A stretch of DNA of 64,000 nt from Clostridium sp. CS001 (GCF_020443565.1 NZ_JAIZZN010000005.1:1-64000); one strand, 5' to 3'; positions 27,389 to 38,015 are shown, counted from the first letter of the stretch. The notes: generated by a model from the letters alone, not told the origin. Made by a program: numbers and translations.

Positions 27389-27418
27389 AAATCATCATCT
27401 GCGATGCTGCAATATTAA
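27389..27418 (-). repeat. Dispersed hairpin repeat, copy A
   Basis: This 30-bp segment matches copy B (47890-47919) at 27 of 30 positions and resembles copy C (60583-60611). On the minus strand it contains GCAGCATCGCAGATG followed by ATGATTT, with a CATC-GCA-GATG hairpin. It lies 87 nt past the tandem MarR stop codon. Confidence 0.65.
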
Positions 27419-27504
27419 AATGTTGTTAAAGCAAACCCTTCCTTATAGAATAACTTATGAATTTTAAATGGATACTATACTAATTTGCTATTAATTCAAT
27501 GAAT

Positions 27505-28524
27505 TTATGTATCATTTAAAACTACATTTCTAATAACATCAAAGGTTCTTTTTATATACTCTTCTGTTTTATGGTTTCCTAATCTGTTATTAATCTTAGC
27601 CAAGAGGCAATTTAACCTTAGAATATCCTGAAAACTTATATCTTTCAATTCTTGAAAAATCAACAAGGTTTTTTGATTCTTTTTATAATCTTCTATTAAT
27701 AAATCTTCTCCTTGTTTTGATATGTCCAAGTAGTAGGCATTTTTTATCAACGCTTTTTCTTTGCAAATAAAATTCTTGTTGTATAAGTTTTTTACTATAA
27801 CATGAACTGTTGAAGGTGACCAAAAACTAATTTGGCTTAGCTGCTTTGAAGTAACTCCAGGAAACGCCTCAATTATCCACAATGCTCTAAGTTGAGCATA
27901 AGTAACATTAAACTCTTTAAGTGGTTCTCTATGGCTATCTTCAACAGTTAATACAAATATTCTTAAAAGATTATATATACTAGTTATCTTTTTTATAGTA
28001 ATAATTTTATTTACATCAAAGCCTGTTAAATCAATTTTTAACTCTAATTCATTAATTTTTTCGATATAGTCAAAAACAAACTCTTTCTTTTCTTTTATAA
28101 TAATCTTAGTAAAAATTCCTATGATAAAGTCTAACTCTTCATGGGAAAACAAATCAATTAAATCAAAAAGATAAAATTTTCTTTTCTCATCTTGTTTATT
28201 TGCACTAATAAAAGACATGCCCAATTGCGTTAATTGAAACTTATATACCTTTTTATTAATAGTTTCCCCTTTAAATATTAATTCTTTACTTATTAGAATT
28301 TTAATCATATTACTTACAGTAGGTGAAGTCCAACATCCTATCTTGGCAATACTACTAAGTGAAATGCCGGGGAATATTTTAATAATCCAAAGAACTCTAA
28401 GCTGTGGCAAAGTTATACCTGAACTTTCTACAGTTCTTGCATAATTAGATTCAATTTCTAAAAAAGCATATCTTGATAAATTATATAACGAATGTATATT
28501 AAATAAGTATTCTGTTTGATTCAT
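27505..28524 (-). CDS. Tandem MarR-family regulator (two winged-helix domains)
   Basis: The 339-aa protein contains two MarR-type winged helices, where normal MarR proteins have one and dimerise. Domain 1 (about 35-110) has PQLRVLWIIKIFPGISLSSI and domain 2 (about 205-280) has AQLRALWIIEAFPGVTSKQL. The close match shows an internal duplication. It may therefore bind DNA as a single-chain pseudo-dimer. The start at 28524 fits AGAGGATATTTT upstream; an in-frame ATG at 28539 would place the ribosome site inside the gene. It is divergent from the SulP permease (311-bp shared upstream region), which is the likely target. The ligand is unknown. Confidence 0.82.
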   Translation of the reverse strand: MNQTEYLFNIHSLYNLSRYAFLEIESNYARTVESSGITLPQLRVLWIIKIFPGISLSSIAKIGCWTSPTVSNMIKILISKELIFKGETINKKVYKFQLTQLGMSFISANKQDEKRKFYLFDLIDLFSHEELDFIIGIFTKIIIKEKKEFVFDYIEKINELELKIDLTGFDVNKIITIKKITSIYNLLRIFVLTVEDSHREPLKEFNVTYAQLRALWIIEAFPGVTSKQLSQISFWSPSTVHVIVKNLYNKNFICKEKALIKNAYYLDISKQGEDLLIEDYKKNQKTLLIFQELKDISFQDILRLNCLLAKINNRLGNHKTEEYIKRTFDVIRNVVLNDT

Positions 28525-28835
28525 AAAATATCCTCTCATACGTTAGTTATCTTTCCCATAAACTATTACTTAATTTGCATAACTATCATTTAATAAATTG
28601 TATCAAAGATGTTACATCAAATCAATAAAAGGATTTAATTATATAGAACAATACATATTTTTCATTGTCCTTTTTTGTGGAATATGCTATGCTTTATTAG
28701 GTTCTTTTAAGAAATTTTATTAAAAACTATTATATTTAACATAATACTAAAAGTAGCCGTTTTCAAGTAACTTAATGCTTGAATATCTGTTATATCTAAT
28801 ATTCGAATGCTAATTAAATTAAAGGAGTGAAAATT

Positions 28836-30479
28836 ATGTTTGTCCCAAAACTAGTTACCTGTTTAAAAGATTATTCTAAAGAAAAGTTTGTTAAAGATTT
28901 TATTGCTGGAGTCATTGTGGCTATCATTGCTCTCCCACTATCCATAGCTCTTGCCATAGCTTCAGGAGTATCTCCTGAAAAGGGACTTTATACAGCAATT
29001 ATTGGTGGTTTTATAATCTCTTTACTAGGAGGAAGTAGAGTTCAAATTGGCGGCCCTACTGGTGCATTTGTAGTTATTGTCTTTGGCATAGTTGAGAAGT
29101 TTGGTATAGATGGACTAATTGTATCGACTATCATGGCTGGCTTTTTTCTTATAATAATGGGCATTCTAAAATTTGGCGGTATGTTAAAATTCATTCCATA
29201 TCCTATTACCACTGGATTTACAAGTGGTATTGCCATTACCATCTTTTCCACCCAGATTAAAGACTTCTTGGGCCTAACCATGAAATCAGTACCTTCAGAG
29301 TTTATTCCTAAGTGGATTGCTTATTTTAATAATTTAAATACTTTAAATTTACAAAGTTTAAGTATCGGTATACTTTCACTTTTAATAATTATATTTTGGC
29401 CTAAAATAAATAAGAAGATTCCTGGAACTCTAATAGCAATAGTTCTAACTACTGTACTGGTTCTCTTCTTTAACTTAAATGTAGAAACTATTGGAAGTCG
29501 TTTTGGTAACATTTCTAGCTCATTACCTAGAATCTCTATTCCCCATACCTCTTTTGCTATGATAAAAGAGCTAATGCTTCCGGCTCTAACTATTGCAATT
29601 TTAGGTGGTATAGAATCATTACTATCTGCCGTGGTAGCCGATGGTATGATTGGTGGATCACATCGTTCTAATATGGAACTTGTTGCTCAAGGCATCGCTA
29701 ATATTTTTTCCGGTCTTGTAGGCGGCATACCTGCAACAGGAGCAATAGCAAGAACTGCAGCGAATGTAAAAAATGGTGGTAGGACTCCTATTGCTGGTAT
29801 AGTACATGCACTATCATTATTAGTAATACTTCTGCTATTCATGCCTTATGTAAAACTTATACCTATGTCATCCTTAGCTGCAATATTAATTATAGTCTCT
29901 TATAACATGGGAGAATGGGACGCTTTTCAAAGAATATTTAAAGCTCCTAAGAGTGATGCTGCAGTTTTTCTAGTTACTTTTTCTTTAACCTTGTTCTTTG
30001 ATTTGGTAATTGCCATAGGAATAGGATTGCTTCTCTCTGCACTGCTATTTATGAAAAGAATGGCAGATGTCACTGATGTACGATATATTCTTGATGAGCA
30101 TGAAGATAAGGACCAAATTGAACTTATAGATAGCATAAAAACCCCAGAGCATGTATCCTTATATGAAATTAATGGACCTTTCTTTTTCGGCGCAGCAGAC
30201 AAATTTGTACATGCTATTAGAGAGATAGGTATTCCCACTAAAATTTTAATACTAAAAATGGCCAATGTACCTGCCATGGATGCTACAGGATATCATGCAT
30301 TGGAAATGCTTTATGATATTTGCAAAAAACATCATACTCAGCTAATAATGTTAAACCTTCAAGAACAGCCAATTAGCACCCTTGAAAAGTATGGATTTGT
30401 AGAAACCTTAGGAAGAGAAAATTTCTGTAGTAATGTTGAAGAAGCTATTGAAAGAGCTAATTCTCTACTAAAAATATAA
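28836..30479 (+). CDS. SulP (SLC26) anion permease with STAS domain
   Basis: SulP proteins transport sulfate, bicarbonate, dicarboxylates or other anions. The 547-aa protein has about 12-14 membrane segments up to residue 410, with GVIVAIIALPLSIALAIASG, LGGSRVQIGGPTGAFVV and GGIPATGAIARTAANVKNGG (in part). A cytoplasmic STAS domain follows (about 435-545, VPAMDATGYHALEML). The ATG at 28836 is preferred because AAAGGAG lies 8 nt upstream, with a GTG at 28827 overlapping it. It is divergent from the tandem MarR gene. Which anion is moved cannot be read from sequence. Confidence 0.92.
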   Translation: MFVPKLVTCLKDYSKEKFVKDFIAGVIVAIIALPLSIALAIASGVSPEKGLYTAIIGGFIISLLGGSRVQIGGPTGAFVVIVFGIVEKFGIDGLIVSTIMAGFFLIIMGILKFGGMLKFIPYPITTGFTSGIAITIFSTQIKDFLGLTMKSVPSEFIPKWIAYFNNLNTLNLQSLSIGILSLLIIIFWPKINKKIPGTLIAIVLTTVLVLFFNLNVETIGSRFGNISSSLPRISIPHTSFAMIKELMLPALTIAILGGIESLLSAVVADGMIGGSHRSNMELVAQGIANIFSGLVGGIPATGAIARTAANVKNGGRTPIAGIVHALSLLVILLLFMPYVKLIPMSSLAAILIIVSYNMGEWDAFQRIFKAPKSDAAVFLVTFSLTLFFDLVIAIGIGLLLSALLFMKRMADVTDVRYILDEHEDKDQIELIDSIKTPEHVSLYEINGPFFFGAADKFVHAIREIGIPTKILILKMANVPAMDATGYHALEMLYDICKKHHTQLIMLNLQEQPISTLEKYGFVETLGRENFCSNVEEAIERANSLLKI

Positions 30480-30521
30480 ATAACATTATATATTTTGGAG
30501 AGGAATAAAATTTATTTTCCT

Positions 30522-30590
30522 TTAATATTACAATACCATATACTAATGTATTATAATATTAAGTGTAGCATTTATATTATATAAGCTACA
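30522..30590 (+). other. Two hairpins between the SulP gene and fbp
   Basis: AATATTACAATAC and GTATTATAATATT (30522-about 30560) form one AT-rich stem, then GTGTAGC and GCTACAC form a 7-bp stem (about 30562-30590). Neither has a strong T run. They may end the SulP transcript or form part of the fbp leader. Confidence 0.4.
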
Positions 30591-30627
30591 CCAATAAATT
30601 TATAGCATTTATAAAGGGGAGTAATGA

Positions 30628-32619
30628 ATGATATTTTCTAGTGAACCATCTATTGATACTATAGAAGAGGATTTGAGATATGTTAAACTATTAGCTAGCA
30701 AGTATCCTACAATTCCAGACGCTTGCACTGAAATCATAAATCTAGAAGCTATATTAAATCTACCTAAAGGCACTGAGCACTTTCTTACAGATGTTCATGG
30801 TGAATATGAATCCTTTAATCATGTCCTTAGGAATGCATCTGGAGTAGTCAAACGAAAGATTAATGATATCTTTGGGGCTTCGCTTAGAGATATTGAAAAA
30901 AAAGAACTAGCAACTATTATATATTATCCTGAACAAAAGTTGGATATAGCTATTAAACAAGAGGTTGATATAGAAGATTGGTATAAAACTACTCTTCATA
31001 AACTTATTAACATCTGTAGAACTATGTCCTCTAAATATACTAGATCTAAAGTAAGAAAGGCACTACCTCAGGATTTTTCATACATTATTGAAGAATTGCT
31101 ACACGAACAACAAAGTACCTTTGATAAACAGGAGTATTACAATGGCATTATTCAAACAATAATTAAAATTGGAAGAGCTAAAGAATTTATAGTTGCTATT
31201 TCAAACCTAATTCAAAGGCTAACTATAGATAGACTTCATGTTTTAGGTGATATATATGATAGAGGCCCTGGGGCTCATATAATATTGGATACTTTAATGC
31301 ACTATCATTCTGTTGACATACAGTGGGGTAACCACGACATGCTTTGGATGGGAGCTGCTGCTGGCTCTGAAAGTTGTATTGCCAATGTTCTTCGTATTTC
31401 TACTAGATATGCAAATTTAGACACAGTAGAAGAAGGTTATGGAATTAACTTATTGCCTCTTGCAACCTTCGCATTAGATTTTTATAATGGTGATCCATGT
31501 GAGTCCTTTAAACCTAAAGTTCTCCCTGAAAATAACTATAGAGAAAAAGATCTTAACCTAATGTCCCAAATGCATAAAGCTATTTCTATAATTCAATTTA
31601 AACTTGAAGGTGCAATAATAAAAAGGCGCCCTCATTATGAAATGGAATCTAGATTACTTCTTCACAAAATTGATTATGAAAAAGGCACCATAAATATTGA
31701 CGGAAAAGACTATCCACTAAACGATACTAATTTTCCAACTATAGACCCAAATGATCCTTATAAATTAACTCAGGAGGAAAGAGAGCTTGTTGATAAACTT
31801 AAGTCTTCTTTTTTAAATAGTGAAAAACTTCAGAATCATATACGATTTTTGTATTCTAAAGGTAGTATGTATTTAAAATATAACTCAAATTTACTTTATC
31901 ATGGATGTATTGCACTAAATCCTGATGGTAGCTTTAAAAAAATCAAAGTAAATGACACCATTTATAGTGGAAAATCCTATATAGATAAAACTGAGCGAGT
32001 AGCGAGAGAAGCCTATTTTGGCAAGGCCGATTCTGAATCTAAACTTTATGCCTTGGATTCCGTATGGTATTTATGGTGTGGTTGCAACTCTCCCTTATTT
32101 GGCAAGGATAAGATGACTACCTTTGAGCGATATTTTATAAATGACAAAAGCACTCATACTGAGGTAAAAAACCCATACTATAATTATAGAGATGATGAGA
32201 AAATATGTAATAACATACTCTTAGAATTTGGTCTAGACCCTACTGATTCACACATTATAAATGGCCATGTTCCCGTGAAGACTACACAGGGTGAAAGTCC
32301 TATAAAAGCTAACGGTAAACTACTAGTTATTGATGGTGGCTTCTCCAAGGCTTACCAACCACAAACAGGAATAGCAGGGTATACCCTTATTTATAATTCT
32401 TATGGTCTACTTTTAGCCTCCCACGCACCTTTTGAATCTACACAAAAGGCTATTGATGAAGGTAAGGATATCTTTTCTTCCACTATAGTTCTTGAGAAAT
32501 CTACAAATCGGAAACGTGTAATAGATACGGACATAGGGCTTGAAATTAAAGAGCAGATTAAAGACTTGCAACTACTTCTTACAGCCTATAGAAAAGGGCT
32601 TATTAAAGAACAACGTTAA
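30628..32619 (+). CDS. fbp: Fructose-1,6-bisphosphatase class III
   Basis: The enzyme hydrolyses fructose-1,6-bisphosphate to fructose-6-phosphate in gluconeogenesis. The class III type is the metallophosphoesterase form of Firmicutes. The 663-aa length is typical. Metal-binding motifs are [12 protein letters not shown] (about residues 52-63), [20 protein letters not shown] and later NGHVPVK with VIDGGFS. An AAAGGGGAG site lies 6 nt before the ATG. It stands alone and ends at a terminator shared with the convergent htrA gene. Confidence 0.96.
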   Translation: MIFSSEPSIDTIEEDLRYVKLLASKYPTIPDACTEIINLEAILNLPKGTEHFLTDVHGEYESFNHVLRNASGVVKRKINDIFGASLRDIEKKELATIIYYPEQKLDIAIKQEVDIEDWYKTTLHKLINICRTMSSKYTRSKVRKALPQDFSYIIEELLHEQQSTFDKQEYYNGIIQTIIKIGRAKEFIVAISNLIQRLTIDRLHVLGDIYDRGPGAHIILDTLMHYHSVDIQWGNHDMLWMGAAAGSESCIANVLRISTRYANLDTVEEGYGINLLPLATFALDFYNGDPCESFKPKVLPENNYREKDLNLMSQMHKAISIIQFKLEGAIIKRRPHYEMESRLLLHKIDYEKGTINIDGKDYPLNDTNFPTIDPNDPYKLTQEERELVDKLKSSFLNSEKLQNHIRFLYSKGSMYLKYNSNLLYHGCIALNPDGSFKKIKVNDTIYSGKSYIDKTERVAREAYFGKADSESKLYALDSVWYLWCGCNSPLFGKDKMTTFERYFINDKSTHTEVKNPYYNYRDDEKICNNILLEFGLDPTDSHIINGHVPVKTTQGESPIKANGKLLVIDGGFSKAYQPQTGIAGYTLIYNSYGLLLASHAPFESTQKAIDEGKDIFSSTIVLEKSTNRKRVIDTDIGLEIKEQIKDLQLLLTAYRKGLIKEQR

Positions 32620-32651
32620 CCTTATACTTAACCCTTTATAAACCCTAAATC

Positions 32652-32687
32652 AAAATCCACTTGGCCTTGTGAGGTCAAGTGGATTTT
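32652..32687. terminator. Bidirectional terminator between fbp and htrA
   Basis: AAAATCCACTTG pairs with CAAGTGGATTTT across a short loop, with A-rich and T-rich flanks, in the 71-bp gap between convergent genes. Confidence 0.9.
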
Positions 32688-32690
32688 GTC

Positions 32691-34073
32691 TTATTCAGAA
32701 AGTGTTAAATCTAATTTTATTGTCTTGTTATTCCTAACTAATTCAACCTTAACCACATCAGAAGCTTTATGAGTGCCTTTGATCTTATTTAATTCGTCTA
32801 CTGTTTTAACCTTTTGTCCATCAAACTGCACAATAATATCTCCATTCATTATGCCTGCTTTTTCTGCTGGACTAAAATTTTGAATCTCTGAAACATAAAC
32901 TCCCACCGGAATGTTATATTGCTTAGAATCTTCCTCGGTAACATCCTTACAACTAATTCCTATCCTAAGAATTGGTTTTACTAAATTTTCCATCTTAGGA
33001 TTTACAGAATTAATTGGTATTGAAAACCCTAACCCTTCTACCCCTTCTTGGCGTATTTTTGCAGTATTTATTCCTATAACTTGACCCTTAGAATTTACAA
33101 GTGGTCCACCACTATTACCTGGGTTAATTGCTGCATCTGTTTGGATGAATTTCAAATCCTTATTTTCAATATTTACTTGTCTATTAACTGCACTAACCAC
33201 GCCTGCTGTAACCGATCCTATAAATTCTTTCCCTAAAGGATTCCCTATTGCTACTACAGATTCTCCTACCTCAAGCGCATCTGAATCCCCGAACTGTGCT
33301 ACACCTGGAACCTTAGTATTTTCAGCTAGTTTTATTACAGCTACATCCGATGCGGCATCATAATTAACTACTTTTGCAGAAACTTCTTTCCCATCAATAA
33401 GCATAACCTTAATATTTTGAGCTCCACTTATAACATGATAGTTTGTCAAAATATATCCATCTTCACTAAATATTATTCCAGTCCCTACACCCTCAGTTGG
33501 AGTGGTTTGCCATCCACTTTTGGTAGTAGCGCTTGCACTAGTAGAAATTGCTACTACTGAAGGGCTTACTTTTTTTGCAATTTCAACTACACTTAAATTT
33601 TCAGTATTGCTGTCAGCAATGAGCTTTGCTTTTCCATCGCTAGAACTTTTTGCAGTAGTTACCTTAGATGTAATAGCCTTATCACTACTACCTGTATCTT
33701 TCATCATATTTATTGTAGCAAGACTAGCTCCTACTCCTGCAAGGGTAGAACAAATTGCACCTACTAATATATAGGATGCTATTCTATTTCTCATACCCCC
33801 TTTCTTTTTCACTTCTTCACTTTTTACTTCTACAAAATCAGTATTACCAAATGCAGTATAATCTTCTTCACTTTGTTTTCTCTGAGCTTCCTCATTAGGT
33901 GCATTAACTATAATATTTTCTTCAATTACCCCACTATTGTTTTCATAAGAGTCACTTACAACCTCATTTGAATTAACACTTTCACCTTCAATTACATTTT
34001 TATTCGTTTCATCATTTATATTCTCACTTATGTCATTTATTTTTTCATTCTTATCATTCATGTTCTCATTCAT
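32691..34073 (-). CDS. HtrA/DegP-type membrane-anchored serine protease with PDZ domain
   Basis: HtrA proteases degrade misfolded exported proteins and act in envelope stress. The 460-aa protein begins with a long acidic, Asn/Glu-rich cytoplasmic tail (1-90), then one membrane span (about 98-122). The trypsin-like domain has a visible triad: His213 (TNYHVI), Asp243 (ASDVAVIKL) and Ser321 (NPGNSGGPL). A single PDZ domain lies at about 370-455 (GVYVSEIQNFSPAEKAGIMNGDIIV). An AAAGGAG site precedes the ATG. The unusually long acidic N-terminus may bind cytoplasmic partners. Confidence 0.93.
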   Translation of the reverse strand: MNENMNDKNEKINDISENINDETNKNVIEGESVNSNEVVSDSYENNSGVIEENIIVNAPNEEAQRKQSEEDYTAFGNTDFVEVKSEEVKKKGGMRNRIASYILVGAICSTLAGVGASLATINMMKDTGSSDKAITSKVTTAKSSSDGKAKLIADSNTENLSVVEIAKKVSPSVVAISTSASATTKSGWQTTPTEGVGTGIIFSEDGYILTNYHVISGAQNIKVMLIDGKEVSAKVVNYDAASDVAVIKLAENTKVPGVAQFGDSDALEVGESVVAIGNPLGKEFIGSVTAGVVSAVNRQVNIENKDLKFIQTDAAINPGNSGGPLVNSKGQVIGINTAKIRQEGVEGLGFSIPINSVNPKMENLVKPILRIGISCKDVTEEDSKQYNIPVGVYVSEIQNFSPAEKAGIMNGDIIVQFDGQKVKTVDELNKIKGTHKASDVVKVELVRNNKTIKLDLTLSE

Positions 34074-34245
34074 ATTTTTGTCTCTCCTTTCAATTCCAAT
34101 TTATATTCTATCCATAAGTACATATTACTATCTCTATGTTACAGTTTGGTGACAACTTTATTAACAAATCTTTAATTAATTTTAAACAAAAATCATTTTA
34201 CAACTTATCTAACAGTTTATGAAGCTTTTACTTATGAAAAAATAA

Positions 34246-34275
34246 AAGAACTATTATATAAAAATATAATAATCC
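34246..34275 (-). terminator. Terminator after pepT
   Basis: On the minus strand GGATTATTATAT pairs imperfectly with ATATAATAGTTC and is followed by TTTTATTTTTTC. It lies about 60 bp past the pepT stop. AT-rich but with a clear T run. Confidence 0.6.
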
Positions 34276-34335
34276 TTTTATTTTTAAATCATATTATCTC
34301 CATTTTATCTTCTTTGTATTAATACTTACAGCGTA

Positions 34336-35562
34336 TTATTTACTAGCATATAAATCAACTATTTTAAGTATCACTTCAACAGCTTTTTCCATAGCAAAAG
34401 TAGGTATAAATTCATATTTACCATGGAAATTGTGTCCACCTGTAAATATGTTTGGTGTAGGAAGGCCCATAAAGGAAAGTCTTGCGCCGTCTGTACCGCC
34501 TCTAATTGGAACCATTATTGGTGTTACTCCTACTTCTTTCATCGCTAAAGATGCTGTATCTATAATGTGTTTAACTGGCTCTATCTTTTCTTTCATATTG
34601 AAATATTGATCCTTAACTTCTATTTCAACAGTGCCACTGCCATACTTGTCATTTAGTTTATCAGCTATATTTTTGATAAATATTTTTCTATTTTCAAAAC
34701 TTTCATTATCAAAATCTCTTATAATATATTGAAGCTTTGTTTCTTCAACTTCTCCATTAAGGGCAGTTAAATGATAAAATCCTTCGTACCCTTCTGTAGT
34801 GCCTGGTGTTTCATCTTGCGGTAAAGCACTTATAAGTTCATTTGCTATAAGTGTAGAGTGAATCATTTTTCCTTTTGCTGAACCTGGATGAACGTTTCTT
34901 CCGTGAATTCTAATCTTTACTCCTGCTGCATTGAAGTTTTCGTATTCTAATTCTCCAACAGTTCCACCATCTACAGTGTATGCGAAATCTGCATTAAATT
35001 TCTTAACGTCAAATAAGTCTGCTCCACGGCCCACTTCTTCATCCGGTGTAAATCCTATACATAGGTTACCATGTGGTACCTGTGGATTTTGCATTAAGTA
35101 TTCTACAGCAGACATTATCTCTGAAATCCCAGCTTTGTCATCTGCTCCTAGTAACGTAGTTCCATCAGTAGTAATAAGTGTTTTCCCTATATAATTCTTT
35201 AATTCAGGAAAATCCTTAGGAGATAGTATTATATTATTCTCTACATTTAATATTATATCCTCTCCATCATAGTTTTCTACAAACTTAGGTTTAACGTTTT
35301 TACCAGGCATATCTGGTGCTGTATCCATGTGTGCTATAAAACCTATAGTTGGTACATCCTTCTCTATGTTGGATGGAATCGTTGCCATTACATATCCATT
35401 CTCATCAACGCTTACTTGCTTTATCCCCATTTCTTTTAATTCCTTAACCAATTCTGTAGCAAGTATCATTTGCCCATTTGTGCTTGGCACAGTAGTTGAT
35501 TCCTCATCAGATTTAGTATCGTAGCTTACATACTTTAAAAACTTTTCTATAACTTTTGACAT
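34336..35562 (-). CDS. pepT: Peptidase T (tripeptide aminopeptidase)
   Basis: PepT is a cytosolic M20B zinc peptidase removing the N-terminal residue of tripeptides. The 408-aa length is standard. Zinc and catalytic residues are visible in IAHMDTAPD (His and Asp), [24 protein letters not shown] (catalytic Glu pair), AYTVDGG and [14 protein letters not shown] (final His). A GAGGAGATGG site precedes the ATG. Upstream lies a group of palindromes (35611-35700) that may include its operator. Confidence 0.95.
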   Translation of the reverse strand: MSKVIEKFLKYVSYDTKSDEESTTVPSTNGQMILATELVKELKEMGIKQVSVDENGYVMATIPSNIEKDVPTIGFIAHMDTAPDMPGKNVKPKFVENYDGEDIILNVENNIILSPKDFPELKNYIGKTLITTDGTTLLGADDKAGISEIMSAVEYLMQNPQVPHGNLCIGFTPDEEVGRGADLFDVKKFNADFAYTVDGGTVGELEYENFNAAGVKIRIHGRNVHPGSAKGKMIHSTLIANELISALPQDETPGTTEGYEGFYHLTALNGEVEETKLQYIIRDFDNESFENRKIFIKNIADKLNDKYGSGTVEIEVKDQYFNMKEKIEPVKHIIDTASLAMKEVGVTPIMVPIRGGTDGARLSFMGLPTPNIFTGGHNFHGKYEFIPTFAMEKAVEVILKIVDLYASK

Positions 35563-35610
35563 ATTCCCATCTCCTCGTTCTTCATTAAGTTGTACTTAAG
35601 TATATCAGTT

Positions 35611-35700
35611 TTGTTCAATGAACAAATACACAACGATCAATGATCAATTAAGGTTGCCTTTCTGTTATCACAGAAAATTTTTATTCATTGATCATTGATC
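35611..35700. repeat. Nested palindromes upstream of pepT
   Basis: Three elements are packed together. TTGTTCAATGAACAA (35611-35625) is a perfect 15-bp palindrome. GATCAATGATCAAT (35635-35648) is an exact inverted copy of ATTGATCATTGATC (35687-35700). Inside that pair TTTCTGTTATCACAGAAA (35659-35676) forms a hairpin. It lies between the DUF1836 stop and the pepT start, so it may combine termination and regulation. Confidence 0.65.
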
Positions 35701-35791
35701 ATTTAATTTATTCCATTGTCCCAAATATATTATACTACAATGATTTCAAATCTTAAACATTGTTGCTGAACAAATTAAATATGTACAAATT

Positions 35792-36385
35792 CTATTGCTT
35801 TTTATTTAAAAAATTATCAATTAATTTTTCTGCCATTCTTTTTTGTGTATTCGCTTTATTAATAAGTAACAATATCATTAGTATTAATTCTATTAATTCT
35901 CCTTCCTCTCTTCCCATTTCCTTAATCTTGCCTTTTATAAATTCAGTATCTTTATTTATATCACACTCAAACTCTTGATTTTGAACTTCCTTAATATCTA
36001 AAAAGTTATTATATAAATCTTCTAATGAAAGACTTATGCCCTTTGGAGCTTTTGTATCAATAATAGAGTCAAATACTATATTAATATCACTTATTGATAT
36101 AGTTTGTTTTAAATTATAAATAAGGGTAAGCAGTATCATGTGTTCATTAGTATATTTCTTATTTTTTGCTGGCATAAGAACTTTGCCTTTAGTATAGTTA
36201 TTAATCATGGTTTTTGTAAGAATCTTATCTTCTTCATTTCTTTTAAGACTTGCAAACTTTTCATTAAAGAAAGTTGTAACTTGGTCCATATATAAATCTA
36301 CGCAAGGTATTTCCATTAAACTAATATCTTTCGCGCCCACAATCTCTTCAACTAATTTGTTTAAGCTTTCCTTGTTATAATCCAC
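35792..36385 (-). CDS. DUF1836-family protein
   Basis: The 197-aa protein matches the DUF1836 family: a predicted helix-turn-helix-like N-terminal part (KTMINNYTKGKVLMPAKNKKYTNEHMILLTLIYNLKQ) quoted here only as the region around residues 70-110, followed by helices ending in a hydrophobic EGELIELILMILLLINKAN. The family is found near sporulation and regulatory genes and may bind DNA. The start is set at a GTG (36385) because GAGGTG lies 6 nt upstream; the ATG at 36415 has no ribosome site and would read through that sequence. No operon partner is visible. Confidence 0.75.
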   Translation of the reverse strand: MDYNKESLNKLVEEIVGAKDISLMEIPCVDLYMDQVTTFFNEKFASLKRNEEDKILTKTMINNYTKGKVLMPAKNKKYTNEHMILLTLIYNLKQTISISDINIVFDSIIDTKAPKGISLSLEDLYNNFLDIKEVQNQEFECDINKDTEFIKGKIKEMGREEGELIELILMILLLINKANTQKRMAEKLIDNFLNKKQ

Positions 36386-36723
36386 TTTTCTCACCTCTTC
36401 TATATCATATATCATTAATTACTAGCAATCTATAATTAATAATATTATTTCATAATATTTTCAGCATTTCTAAGCTACATTGCGTAACTTAACAGTAATT
36501 TAGATTATTGCCCAAATTTGCTTGAAATTTGCCCATTACCATTATTGATATTTATAATCTTTCCTTGTAGTATTGATATATGCACAACATAGTTTTCAAA
36601 ACTACGTATAGTATTATTGTAGCTGGATAGCATATATTTAGATACATATTAAAATAGTTTTATTTTACTTTTATATTATTAGCTTTAAATGATAAATTAT
36701 AATTTAAAAAGGGAGTGAGTAAT

Positions 36724-37377
36724 TTGCTATCAAAATTTAGAGAACCTATAAGTAGCCTTACACATTTAGTTGGAGCTTTTTTATCCTTAATTGGATTAAT
36801 ACTTCTGATTAAATATTCCTTGGACACCTCAAATTTATATAACACTATCATACTTGCAGTATTCGGCATAAGCTCAATACTACTTTACTCTGCGAGCTCG
36901 ACCTATCACAAGTCCTTATCTTCAGCAAAAGTTATAAAAGTACTTAGACGAGTAGATCACTCAATGATATATGTTTTAATTGCAGGAACATACACTCCTA
37001 TATGCCTAATTGCTTTAAAGGGAACCGTTGGAACCTTTCTTTTCTTAGGTGTTTGGCTTTTAGCCTTTATAGGTATTCTACTTAAAATAGTTTGGTTTGA
37101 TGCTCCTAGATGGCTATATACAGGGTTTTATATTTTAATGGGTTGGATTTCTGTTTTTGCCGTTGTACCTATTATAAGAGCTATATCCTTAGGTGGTTTT
37201 ATGTGGCTACTAGCTGGTGGACTATTTTATACTGTAGGTGGAGTTATTTATGCCACTAAATGGCCAAAAATCAACTTGAAGCTCTTTGGATTTCATGAGA
37301 TATTTCATATTTTTATAATGCTGGGCAGTCTTTGTCATTTTGTACTTATGTTTAAGTATATAATGCATATCAGCTAA
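36724..37377 (+). CDS. Hemolysin III / PAQR-family membrane protein
   Basis: The 217-aa protein has seven hydrophobic segments and the PAQR/HlyIII motifs: EPISSLTHLVGAFLSLIG at the start, SASSTYHKSLS and a late HEIFHIFIMLGSLCHF with the three conserved histidines of the zinc site. Bacterial members are called hemolysins, but a role in membrane lipid homeostasis is more likely. The TTG at 36724 is favoured because GGGAG sits 7-8 nt upstream, whereas a GTG at 36715 overlaps that site. It stands alone. Confidence 0.88.
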   Translation: MLSKFREPISSLTHLVGAFLSLIGLILLIKYSLDTSNLYNTIILAVFGISSILLYSASSTYHKSLSSAKVIKVLRRVDHSMIYVLIAGTYTPICLIALKGTVGTFLFLGVWLLAFIGILLKIVWFDAPRWLYTGFYILMGWISVFAVVPIIRAISLGGFMWLLAGGLFYTVGGVIYATKWPKINLKLFGFHEIFHIFIMLGSLCHFVLMFKYIMHIS

Positions 37378-37526
37378 GTCTATTGTTGTAATATTTATTA
37401 TCAAATGATAGAATTATAATTAATAGTTAGGCACATTAAAATAAATAGACTAGCGTACTGACTTGTTGTTTATTTAAATACACCTAATCTCATTTACTAA
37501 TTTTATTGAAAGTAGGGATGTCAATT

Positions 37527-38015
37527 ATGATGGATTTAACAAAGGGGTCAACTTTTGAAGAGTACTTAGAAAAAACAAAACTAAAATATGGTGATATACA
37601 ACTTACAGCTTATAATTCTACTAATTTATCTTCAGCTACTAAAGAATCTTTGCAAAAATTAACTTCCCCTGTTAATGTTGCAATCTTTTCTGAAGGCCAC
37701 TGCCCTGATTGCATTGTTACATTGCCTTTCATTAAGAGAATGTCAGAAGAAAATAAAAATATAAACTTATATGTGTTTCCAAAAACCGGATATGAAAGTT
37801 TCTTAGAGGAATGTACTGGCGACAAACGTATTCCAACTATCATAACTTTTGATAAAGAAATGAATCCAAAGGGAGCCTATGTAGAATTACCAAAAAAACT
37901 AGTAGAAAAAATGATTCCATTAAAAATTGAAGAAAAGAAAGCTCTAGTTAATGATTATAGACAAGGTGAGTATAACTCTATTATCGAAGAAGAACTTTTA
38001 GAAATTCTACTATAA
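37527..38015 (+). CDS. Thioredoxin-fold protein with CPDC motif
   Basis: The 162-aa protein has a thioredoxin-like fold: VAIFSEGHCPDCIVTLPFIKRM gives the active-site pair Cys59 and Cys62 with Pro-Asp between, and TGDKRIPTIITFDKE gives the cis-proline loop. It has no signal peptide, so it acts in the cytosol, perhaps in disulfide or bacillithiol-type redox reactions. The CPDC pair differs from the CGPC of classical thioredoxins. The start at 37527 fits AGTAGGG upstream; earlier TTG and ATG codons overlap that site. No thioredoxin reductase is adjacent. Confidence 0.8.
   Translation: MMDLTKGSTFEEYLEKTKLKYGDIQLTAYNSTNLSSATKESLQKLTSPVNVAIFSEGHCPDCIVTLPFIKRMSEENKNINLYVFPKTGYESFLEECTGDKRIPTIITFDKEMNPKGAYVELPKKLVEKMIPLKIEEKKALVNDYRQGEYNSIIEEELLEILL

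Noticed and set aside
28540-28835. Inverted TTGAATAT/ATATTCGAA as an operator for the tandem MarR regulator
   Set aside because: The arms match over only six to eight bases in very AT-rich DNA, which is too weak to claim.
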